A stretch of DNA of 16,576 bases from NCBI GenBank assembly GCA_003454605.1, contig DMKD01000046.1:1-16576 (forward strand). Direction: 5' to 3'. The notes beneath the pieces were generated by a model that saw only the letters and a program-made list of their open reading frames with translations, did no database searches and was not told where the DNA came from. Every line of letters starts with the position of its first letter. Positions within the stretch are counted from its first letter, which is position 1. The position numbers were made by a program, and so were the translations under genes. Positions 8,670 through 14,583 of this stretch are shown one piece after another. Origin of the DNA: Spirochaeta sp. Lineage in GTDB: Bacteria > Spirochaetota > Spirochaetia > UBA9216.

Positions 8670-8675
8670 ATTATA

Positions 8676-8680
8676 TCCTT
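8676..8680 (-). promoter_or_regulatory. Ribosome binding site that sets the first permease start
   Basis: AAGGA on the minus strand stands six bases before the GTG at 8669 and decides against the longer TTG start at 8702. It follows directly on the T-tract of the hairpin, so a folded or terminated transcript would uncouple this gene from the binding-protein message. Confidence 0.65.
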
Positions 8681-8689
8681 TTTTTAAAA

Positions 8690-8715
8690 ACACGGGCAGC
8701 AAATGCCGCCCGTGT
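8690..8715 (-). terminator. Intra-operon hairpin with T-tract (partial terminator or mRNA stabiliser)
   Basis: On the minus strand, ACACGGGC pairs perfectly with GCCCGTGT. Inside this, GGC pairs with GCT including one G-U, giving an 11-bp stem with an ATTT loop followed at once by five T residues. It lies 13 bp after the binding-protein stop and just before the permease ribosome site. Such hairpins in binding-protein-dependent transporters typically allow partial read-through or protect the upstream mRNA 3' end. The solute-binding protein would then be made in excess over the permeases. The structure is seen; the effect is inferred. Confidence 0.8.
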
Positions 8716-8728
8716 GTTACTCGATTAG

Positions 8729-10042
8729 TTATTTCGTTAATACGTCAACAACAGTTTCGCTGCCTATGTTATTTGAAGCGAAAACCTTGTCGTACGGTGC
8801 TGAAGATGATGGGGGTACAGTTGTGTGATCTTTGAAATGATCCAGATATAACTGGCGAATCTCTTTGTATTCTCCTGAGGCCAATGCTTCAGAATATTCT
8901 TTGGGTACTTCATACCCTTTCGGCTTTTCAACAAATTCCCAGTTTGAAAATGTTTCAGGGAAAATTGGAACCATCAGGTTCTGCGGATCCCAGTTGTCAG
9001 GATTAAGGGTTCGGGACATTTTTTTCCAGTCATACGGAAGTTTATCACCGCAGAAAGTGTCAATGTACCAGTCTGCATTGTCCTGAGTAAGCATAATAAA
9101 ACCAGTTGACATCATTGTTTCAGCAACAGTAGGTTCCCAGCCATTGTACATATCATATGCAACAACTGCTGCGTGACCTGCAAGCCAGGGGCCGAAGATA
9201 CCACAAATACCATAAAGACTTCCGTCTTTCAGATATTTCATATTTTCTTTATTAGCATCAGTTCCGATAATCTTGACGTCTGTCAGACCGGCTTCCTTAC
9301 ATGCAACAGCTGCGCCAACTGCCATACTTGTATTTGTACAGTAGATACCGTCAATTTCATCGCCGTATTTGATGATCCAGTCAGCAGTTACGCTATAACC
9401 TTTATCTCTTGTAAAATCACCGTATTCTTCAGCAAGGACTTCCATACCGGGATAATTTTCGAGTGCAATCTTATAACCGAGCCCACGGTCATTACCTGCT
9501 TTTGAGCCTGGAAAACCGAGAAGAAGAAGGGTCTTGCCCTTTTTCTGAAGAGCCTCAGCCATCACGTCACCGCCCTGCATACCAATAGCACGAGCATCTG
9601 GAAAATGAAACATTCCCCAGTACGGGCCGGCATCCAGGGGTGTCCACCAGTCAGCAATTTCAAGAACGTTTGAATAATAAACTTTCTCTCTATTAACAAG
9701 CTTTGTGGCTTCAATAACAGATCCGATTGTCGGTGAATAACCTGACATCATCTTAACGTCAGACGCAGCATAAGATGACATATTAGAAATGAACTTTTCA
9801 GGTTTTCGGTCATCAGTAGCCGAAATATACTCATTACCCAAAGCTTCAACAGCTTCTTTAGCTCCCTGATCAAAGGTCAGGAAGAAGTCATTGGCCATTG
9901 TGCAGTATGTCGTCAGCATCTTCTGCGGACCTGCAGCCGCGGCATTTTGTTCCTGTTCTCCGCCTGCGAAGCTGTAAGCTCCGGCCAAAAGAAAAACACA
10001 AATAAGCAAAATAGTTGCTTTTTTAAAAGAATTTTTGTACAT
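8729..10042 (-). CDS. Periplasmic sugar-binding protein of the ABC importer, with long C-terminal extension
   Basis: This is a 437-residue exported solute-binding protein of the periplasmic-binding-protein-like I (RbsB-type, Peripla_BP_4) fold. Residues 1-26 form a signal peptide: basic start, hydrophobic core ILLICVFLLAGA, likely cut after AYSFA before GGEQEQ. No lipobox cysteine is visible, so it is probably a soluble periplasmic protein. The two-lobe core spans about 42-325, with a typical IIGTDANKENMKYL hinge segment (258-271). About 110 further residues, rich in Trp, Tyr, Pro and acidic residues, make it well longer than usual RbsB-like proteins of roughly 300. I choose the ATG at 10042, with GAGGAGG (10051-10057) eight bases upstream. 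The GTG at 10066 lies upstream of that site. It is the second gene of the operon and is followed by a hairpin. The ligand is unknown. Confidence 0.92.
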   Translation of the reverse strand: MYKNSFKKATILLICVFLLAGAYSFAGGEQEQNAAAAGPQKMLTTYCTMANDFFLTFDQGAKEAVEALGNEYISATDDRKPEKFISNMSSYAASDVKMMSGYSPTIGSVIEATKLVNREKVYYSNVLEIADWWTPLDAGPYWGMFHFPDARAIGMQGGDVMAEALQKKGKTLLLLGFPGSKAGNDRGLGYKIALENYPGMEVLAEEYGDFTRDKGYSVTADWIIKYGDEIDGIYCTNTSMAVGAAVACKEAGLTDVKIIGTDANKENMKYLKDGSLYGICGIFGPWLAGHAAVVAYDMYNGWEPTVAETMMSTGFIMLTQDNADWYIDTFCGDKLPYDWKKMSRTLNPDNWDPQNLMVPIFPETFSNWEFVEKPKGYEVPKEYSEALASGEYKEIRQLYLDHFKDHTTVPPSSSAPYDKVFASNNIGSETVVDVLTK

Positions 10043-10050
10043 AAAATCAT

Positions 10051-10057
10051 CCTCCTC
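10051..10057 (-). promoter_or_regulatory. Strong ribosome binding site that sets the binding-protein start
   Basis: GAGGAGG on the minus strand lies eight bases before the ATG at 10042. It is the strongest Shine-Dalgarno match in the operon, which suits an abundant binding protein, and it excludes the upstream GTG at 10066. Confidence 0.7.
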
Positions 10058-10074
10058 TTTATGCACTTGAATAA

Positions 10075-10713
10075 TTAGAAAACAATTTGAATATTGTATT
10101 CGTCGTCAGAAAATTCTCCACCGTAAAACTCTGTATTAAGAGCATGGAGAGTACCTTCTATCCAACCCGGGCCTTCGGTCGGCCAGTCTTTACCATATGC
10201 ATGAGTAACTTTTCCAGTTCTTGGTGCAAGCTTTCCATACCTTGGCATCAGACAGGGTGTAATCCCATTAAGTGCAAACGGCGGATAATGCCAGGTTCCC
10301 TTATCAAGCATAACGCCCTCATCAGGACCGACAATAAATGCTCTGGTTTGTGCAGGATCGGGCACTTCCATGGGAGGGCAAAGCAGAAAGACAAGCTGCT
10401 TACCGCCAAGGGGGAAAAAGAATTCGAAGGTATCTTTATGACACTCCGTCCAGTCAAGGGGTTCACCGGGTTTCTTTGATTTCAGAAAAAGCATTCCCAT
10501 TGAAAAAAGCTCCTGATCTGACAGCTCGAAAGGGATTAGATCCCAGTAAGCTTTAATCATGTCATTATCTACAGCTGCTTTCGCATCGATCGGATGTAAA
10601 TTATATTTACCTTCCTCAGTGTCTTCATCTCTTCCGATTATGCGGCCGAAAGCAGAAAATTCCTTCATACCGATATCACGGAGACGTTCTAGTTTTACTT
10701 TATGAACACTCAT
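10075..10713 (-). CDS. AllA (ureidoglycolate lyase)-family cupin, function uncertain
   Basis: This is a 212-residue soluble protein and the first gene after the sigma-54 promoter. The C-terminal half carries the block GVMLDKGTWHYPPFALNG (about 133-150), which resembles the signature around the conserved GTWHxP of ureidoglycolate lyases (a cupin-type fold). It also has the FFFPLGGKQLVFLLCPP segment (98-114). E. coli AllA is about 160 residues, so this one is longer. Nothing else in the operon concerns purine or allantoin breakdown. An enzyme acting on the imported sugar or its acid/lactone (lyase, isomerase or epimerase chemistry) is therefore as plausible as ureidoglycolate cleavage. The ATG at 10713 has AAGGAG (10719-10724) five bases upstream and an expected leader of about 26 bases from the sigma-54 start. 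The family is assigned with moderate confidence; the reaction is not assigned. Confidence 0.75.
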   Translation of the reverse strand: MSVHKVKLERLRDIGMKEFSAFGRIIGRDEDTEEGKYNLHPIDAKAAVDNDMIKAYWDLIPFELSDQELFSMGMLFLKSKKPGEPLDWTECHKDTFEFFFPLGGKQLVFLLCPPMEVPDPAQTRAFIVGPDEGVMLDKGTWHYPPFALNGITPCLMPRYGKLAPRTGKVTHAYGKDWPTEGPGWIEGTLHALNTEFYGGEFSDDEYNIQIVF

Positions 10714-10749
10714 AAGTTCTCCTTAAAAAATTATTTTCATATCATTACT

Positions 10750-10765
10750 AGCAAAGTTCATGCCA
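10750..10765 (-). promoter_or_regulatory. Sigma-54 (-24/-12) promoter for the transporter/kinase operon
   Basis: The minus strand reads TGGCATGAACTTTGCT. The invariant GG and GC dinucleotides are exactly 10 bp apart, and flanking bases follow the TGGCAC-N5-TTGC consensus closely. The expected start site is near 10739, giving a leader of about 26 bases to the AllA-like gene with its AAGGAG site. A sigma-54-dependent activator encoded at the far end of the same cluster makes the match functionally meaningful. Confidence 0.85.
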
Positions 10766-10856
10766 ACTAAATATAATCCTGGGGAACTTTATTTATTTTA
10801 TTACACAGCAAAGACTTAGAAAGAAGGGGACATTTGAATCACTAATCGACATACAA

Positions 10857-10878
10857 CTGTAATTGTCGTTAATTACAG
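10857..10878. promoter_or_regulatory. Perfect inverted repeat, candidate enhancer for the sigma-54 activator
   Basis: CTGTAATT and AATTACAG form a perfect 8-bp inverted repeat around a 6-bp spacer (GTCGTT). Its centre is about 128 bp upstream of the predicted sigma-54 start site, in the range where NtrC-type dimers bind. A weaker dyad, TGTC-N10-GACA at 10885-10902, lies next to it and could be a second site. Because the region is shared with the divergent gene at 10982, a role there is not excluded. Confidence 0.55.
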
Positions 10879-10926
10879 ATCTCCTGTCTGAAATATCCGA
10901 CAAAATATATTTATCATAATCACAGT

Positions 10927-10954
10927 TTGATTAAAAAAGAAAATGAGCTATACT
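10927..10954 (+). promoter_or_regulatory. Sigma-70-type promoter for the SurA-like/topB unit
   Basis: TTGATT (10927-10932) and TATACT (10949-10954) are 16 bp apart and close to the -35 and -10 consensus. The start site would fall near 10961. A GAGGA ribosome site then precedes the ATG at 10982. It diverges from the sigma-54 promoter across a 268-base intergenic region. Confidence 0.6.
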
Positions 10955-10981
10955 TAATCAGCGAAGAAAGAGGACAATATA

Positions 10982-11536
10982 ATGAAAAAAATTCTACCTT
11001 TGGTTTTTTCAATAGTTATAGTTTTTCCGTTATTCTCACAGAATGAGAACCCGATAATTGTAACGGTAAATGGTTATGAAATCACAAATACTGAGGTTAA
11101 CTACGAACTATCTCAACTTGAACAACAGGCGATGATTGCAGGCGAACAGCAAAAAACCCCGCTGAATTATGCCAATATTGAAAAATTAAGAAATACTGTC
11201 ATCGGAACTTTAATCAATAAACAGCTTCTGCTGCAGGAATGCAGCAAACGGAATGTAGCGGTTTCAGACAGCACAATCGAATTGAATCTCCAGGAGTTGA
11301 GGAACCAATTCCCAACTAAACAGCAATATCATGATTTTCTAGCTCACAGTTCGATTTCAGAAATAAAACTTCAGGAAGAAATCCGCATAGCCATAAGTAT
11401 AGATCTCCTGGCAAATCAGGAACTTGAGCAACAGGGAAAATCAGTTCCCAATATCAGTGCCGAAGACAAGCAGGCAGCACTCGCCAAATTATTATATAAA
11501 CTACACGAAGAAGCTGAAATCATCAGATACGAGTAA
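10982..11536 (+). CDS. Exported SurA-N-like chaperone domain protein lacking a PPIase domain
   Basis: This is a 184-residue protein with a signal peptide (MKKILPLVFSIVIVFPLFSQ, cut near residue 20). The segment IVTVNGYEITNTEVNYEL (about 26-43) is the typical opening of SurA/PrsA/SurA_N_3 chaperone domains, followed by predicted helices with TLINKQLLLQE (72-82). SurA itself has about 430 residues with parvulin domains between the N-terminal module and a final helix. Here no parvulin domain is visible, and the protein ends in the helix-like segment KLLYKLHEEAEIIRYE. It therefore looks like a minimal chaperone module acting on envelope proteins outside the cytoplasm. No lipobox is seen. It is followed by topB after 5 bp, a pairing with no obvious functional logic. 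Domain assignment is good; precise function is unproven. Confidence 0.78.
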   Translation: MKKILPLVFSIVIVFPLFSQNENPIIVTVNGYEITNTEVNYELSQLEQQAMIAGEQQKTPLNYANIEKLRNTVIGTLINKQLLLQECSKRNVAVSDSTIELNLQELRNQFPTKQQYHDFLAHSSISEIKLQEEIRIAISIDLLANQELEQQGKSVPNISAEDKQAALAKLLYKLHEEAEIIRYE

Positions 11537-11541
11537 ACCAC

Positions 11542-13557
11542 ATGAAAACATTCATCCTTGCTGAAAAACCAAGCGTGGGCAGAGAAATTGCCCGGGTATT
11601 GAACTGCCGGAAGCAGACAAAAAGCTTCATTGAGGGTGATAAATACATTGTCAGCTGGGCAATGGGACACCTTGTAGAGCTTGCCGAACCCGGCGCTCAT
11701 GATCCAATCTACAAGGAATGGAATGCCGAACACCTTCCAATTATCCCGGAGCGAATGAAGCATAAGGTAATCGGCCGTACATCAAGACAGTTCAGCACCA
11801 TCAAATCATTGATGCACCGCAAAGATGTGAATAATCTGATTATTGCCACCGATGCAGGGCGTGAGGGCGAGCTTGTGGCACGATGGATAATGCGGCTCGG
11901 AGGCTATAAGGGACCGTTTCAGCGACTGTGGATAAGCTCGCAGACCGACAAAGCTATCCGAGACGGCTTTAACAATCTCAAACCCGGCCGTGATTACGAC
12001 GATCTCATGCGGGCGGCCGAATGCCGGGCTGAAGCAGACTGGCTGATAGGCCTCAATGTCACCCGCGCGCTGTCATGCACCTATGATACGAGGCTCTCAG
12101 CCGGGCGTGTTCAGACGCCGAGTCTTGCAATGATTCAGGCAAGGGATGAACAGATTAAAAACTTCAAGCCAAAACCCTACTGGCTGCTTGATGCCGTCTT
12201 CGACGGTTTCTCCGCTTCCTGGCGGGGAAAATCCGGCGGCCGCATTTTCTCTGAATCCTCGGCATCCGAGCTCGCATCAAAACTGAAGGATGCTGAAGCT
12301 GAGGTGATTAGTATGACTGATAAGAAGCAGAGCGTTCCGCCGCCTCTGGCCTACGATTTAACGGCCCTGCAGCAGGATGCCAACCGTGCTCTTGGTTATT
12401 CGGCCAAGCAGACACTTAAAATCCTGCAGGGACTTTATGAGCGACACAAGATTGTGACCTACCCGCGAACCGATTCAAGACATCTTACCGCCGACATCGA
12501 AGCGACCATTACCGACCGTCTAAGGGCGCTGAACGGTACCGACTGGATGGGCAGGGCTCGCGAAGTCCTTGTATCGAACCCGAAACCCGGGAAGAGGCTC
12601 TTTGACGACAGCAGGGTAAGCGATCACCATGCAATTATTCCTACTGAAGAGCAGGTAAACCCAGACCGGCTGTCAGCTGAAGAGAAGGCTTTATGGAACC
12701 TGATTATAAAGCGGTTTATTGCTGTACTTTCACCTCCTCATAGATATCTGAAACTCAGCGCCGAGCTGACCGCTGTCGGAGAATCATTCTTTATAAGCAG
12801 AACAAAGGTAATCGATGAGGGGTGGCGGGCCGTTGAGTTCATTGCTGTCGACGATGGGGAGCGCGAGTCGGATGGTTCAGGCAGGATTGACAGCTTACAG
12901 AAGGGACAGAAGCTGAAGGTAGAAAAAACAAGGCTGCAGCAGAAACAGACGACACCGCCGGGCCGTCATACTGAGGGCAGTCTGCTTGCATCTATGGAAA
13001 AAAATGCGCTTGGAACACCGGCGACAAGGGCTGATATAATAGAAAAACTGATTTCAAACCGGTATATGGAGCGCTCCGGAGGCAGCCTGCAGCTTACTCC
13101 AGCAGGTGAAGAAGTCCTGCTGCTTGCTCCTGAACAGCTGAAATCAGCCGAATTGACGGCAGAGTGGGAAAAGCGGCTGAGCAGTATTGCGGAAGGGAAA
13201 GAAAAAGCCGGGAGCTTCAGTACTGATATCAGAAAAAATACCGAAAAGATTGTCTCATCTGTAAAATCCGGCGGAAAAGACTATAAACCAAAAGATTTCA
13301 GTAAAAAACCCTGTCCTCTTTGCGGCAGGATGATGATGCCCGGTAAAGACAAGAAGGGACATGAACTATATGTATGCCGCTCGCTTTCATGCGGCTATGA
13401 AGAAGAACCCGAAAACCGCAGCGGTAATCGAAAACCGTCTTATAAGGAGAAAGCTGTTACGCGAAAACTCATGAAACAGTATTCCGATGATAGTCCGGAC
13501 ACCTTCACTTTAGCAGATATGATTAAAATGAAAGAAGGAAGCAGGAAAAGAAAATAG
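11542..13557 (+). CDS. topB: DNA topoisomerase III (type IA)
   Basis: This enzyme relaxes and decatenates DNA through a transient 5'-phosphotyrosyl single-strand break. The 671-residue protein opens with the Toprim domain: AEKPSVGREI (7-16, acidic E8) and ATDAGREGEL (102-111, D104, E108, E110). The type IA core has SAGRVQTPSLA (186-196) and active-site tyrosine Y307 in TYPRTDSRHL. GTPATRADIIEKL (491-503) is also typical. A C-terminal four-cysteine zinc-ribbon follows (C591, C594, C612, C617), then a roughly 50-residue polar, basic tail. The family is clearly topoisomerase III rather than TopA, judging by the start and length. The ATG lies 5 bp after the SurA-like stop with no Shine-Dalgarno sequence, so translation probably depends on coupling. 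The gene looks richer in G+C than the two-component genes on the left. Confidence 0.96.
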   Translation: MKTFILAEKPSVGREIARVLNCRKQTKSFIEGDKYIVSWAMGHLVELAEPGAHDPIYKEWNAEHLPIIPERMKHKVIGRTSRQFSTIKSLMHRKDVNNLIIATDAGREGELVARWIMRLGGYKGPFQRLWISSQTDKAIRDGFNNLKPGRDYDDLMRAAECRAEADWLIGLNVTRALSCTYDTRLSAGRVQTPSLAMIQARDEQIKNFKPKPYWLLDAVFDGFSASWRGKSGGRIFSESSASELASKLKDAEAEVISMTDKKQSVPPPLAYDLTALQQDANRALGYSAKQTLKILQGLYERHKIVTYPRTDSRHLTADIEATITDRLRALNGTDWMGRAREVLVSNPKPGKRLFDDSRVSDHHAIIPTEEQVNPDRLSAEEKALWNLIIKRFIAVLSPPHRYLKLSAELTAVGESFFISRTKVIDEGWRAVEFIAVDDGERESDGSGRIDSLQKGQKLKVEKTRLQQKQTTPPGRHTEGSLLASMEKNALGTPATRADIIEKLISNRYMERSGGSLQLTPAGEEVLLLAPEQLKSAELTAEWEKRLSSIAEGKEKAGSFSTDIRKNTEKIVSSVKSGGKDYKPKDFSKKPCPLCGRMMMPGKDKKGHELYVCRSLSCGYEEEPENRSGNRKPSYKEKAVTRKLMKQYSDDSPDTFTLADMIKMKEGSRKRK

Positions 13558-13682
13558 GAATCAGTTTTTTGCAGCATCAAGATACTGTCGCATTTAACGC
13601 TCTTTATCAGCCCGGTAATTCCAATAAGGCTTCCGGGACATCCGCCTGAGACTCTCAAAGATTAAAAAAAGCAGCAATACAC

Positions 13683-13712
13683 TTGCGAATGACACCCCCT
13701 TTTACTTACAAT
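13683..13712 (+). promoter_or_regulatory. Sigma-70-type promoter for the receiver/HATPase/hydrogenase-like unit
   Basis: TTGCGA (13683-13688) and TACAAT (13707-13712) are 18 bp apart. They match the -35 and -10 consensus at 4/6 and 5/6. The start would fall near 13719, followed by GGAG (13737-13740) and the ATG pair at 13745/13748. The remainder of the 187-base gap after topB holds only a weak CCCGG/CCGGG dyad and no convincing terminator. Confidence 0.5.
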
Positions 13713-13744
13713 ATAAGTATGTTATTTTTAATAAACGGAGAAAA

Positions 13745-14134
13745 ATGATGTCCGACATCAGAAACAAGAAACTGAAAGTACTGGTAACGGAAGACGAAGC
13801 CATAAACAGGATGTATATAACAACAATACTCGAGGGAAACGGATGGGAAATTCATGAAGCGTCTGATGGTCTTGAGGCATTAAATTATATTAAAAGCAAT
13901 GATTATGATGTTGTTTTAATGGATATAAGCATGCCCAGACTGAACGGGATAGATGCAACCATCCAAATCAGAGAAAAGGAAAGCGATGGGATTCACCTCC
14001 CAGTTATCGCACTGACTGCACACGCTTTTCCTTCCGACAGGAAGAAGTTCCTTGAAGCCGGTATGGATGACGTTGTTGTAAAACCGCTGAACGAAGAAAC
14101 TCTTATAGATGTAATTTCCAAGTACGTAGACTGA
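13745..14134 (+). CDS. Stand-alone CheY-like receiver domain protein
   Basis: This is a 129-residue protein consisting of a receiver domain only. The acidic pair is E16-D17, the phospho-acceptor D60 (in LMDISMPRLNG), the switch residue T91 and the conserved lysine K113 in VVKPL. The text around ALTAHAF and EAGMDD resembles receivers of hybrid kinases and phosphorelays more than chemotaxis CheY. No output domain is present, so it must act through partners. Two consecutive ATG codons occur. GGAG lies four bases before the first and seven before the second, so translation may begin at 13748. The HATPase gene follows after 29 bp. No cognate histidine kinase lies nearby, and the HATPase has no phospho-acceptor histidine domain. 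Its phosphodonor is therefore encoded elsewhere, or the receiver modulates the HATPase directly. Confidence 0.9.
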   Translation: MMSDIRNKKLKVLVTEDEAINRMYITTILEGNGWEIHEASDGLEALNYIKSNDYDVVLMDISMPRLNGIDATIQIREKESDGIHLPVIALTAHAFPSDRKKFLEAGMDDVVVKPLNEETLIDVISKYVD

Positions 14135-14163
14135 CAACTTCTTCTCTGCTATATTGACTCACA

Positions 14164-14583
14164 ATGGCACTTTTCACAAAAGAATTTGATATAGACCCAA
14201 ACGACCCGATGTCATACGGACAAGCTTCAAGCAGTTTGAAGAAGACTCTGAAACAGCTTGGACTTCCATCAGACACAATAAAACGCACAGCTATTGCAAT
14301 GTATGAAGCAGAGATAAACACCATCATACACGGAGGCGGAGGTTCGGGCAGCGTCGTTATAGAGGATGACAGCATCCTGATTATATTTGAAGATCAGGGT
14401 CCAGGGATTCCTGATATTGAACTTGCAATGCAGGAGGGGTATTCTACAGCCTCTTCCGAGATCAGAGAGATGGGTTTCGGCGCAGGCCTCGGATTGCCTA
14501 ATATTAAAAAAAATTCGAACAACCTTGATATTGAATCTGTTCCGGACAAAGGAACAAAGGTTACAATAAGGATAGATCTGTGA
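14164..14583 (+). CDS. RsbW/RsbT-like HATPase (anti-sigma or switch kinase)
   Basis: This is a 139-residue protein made only of a GHKL-type ATP-binding domain of the anti-sigma regulatory kinase group. The N-box region is AMYEAEINTIIHG (45-57, with E50 and N52). FEDQGPGIPD (75-84) is the G1 box with D77, and GFGAGLGLPNIKK (104-116) is the G2 lid. RsbW and RsbT proteins of this type phosphorylate anti-anti-sigma factors on serine or threonine, or bind sigma factors. No sigma factor, STAS protein or SpoIIE phosphatase lies in this window. No Shine-Dalgarno sequence precedes the ATG. A TATATT at 14150-14155 could be an internal -10, but no good -35 accompanies it. The stop overlaps the GTG of the hydrogenase-like gene by four bases, so the two products are likely made in step and may interact. 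Confidence 0.85.
   Translation: MALFTKEFDIDPNDPMSYGQASSSLKKTLKQLGLPSDTIKRTAIAMYEAEINTIIHGGGGSGSVVIEDDSILIIFEDQGPGIPDIELAMQEGYSTASSEIREMGFGAGLGLPNIKKNSNNLDIESVPDKGTKVTIRIDL

Noticed and set aside
8670..8702. TTG-initiated N-terminal extension of the first permease
   Set aside because: It falls within the intercistronic hairpin and covers the AAGGA site that serves the GTG at 8669.
13609..13637. Possible terminator hairpin (CCCGG ... CCGGG) after topB
   Set aside because: Only five bases pair convincingly around a long, poorly matched interior, and no T-run follows.
13647..13657. Short palindrome TGAGA-C-TCTCA upstream of the receiver gene
   Set aside because: A single 11-bp dyad without a repeat or a known regulator is not enough to call an operator.
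14141..14163. Independent promoter for the HATPase gene
   Set aside because: TATATT at 14150-14155 is a fair -10, but no adequate -35 lies at 16-18 bp, and such A+T-rich matches are expected by chance.
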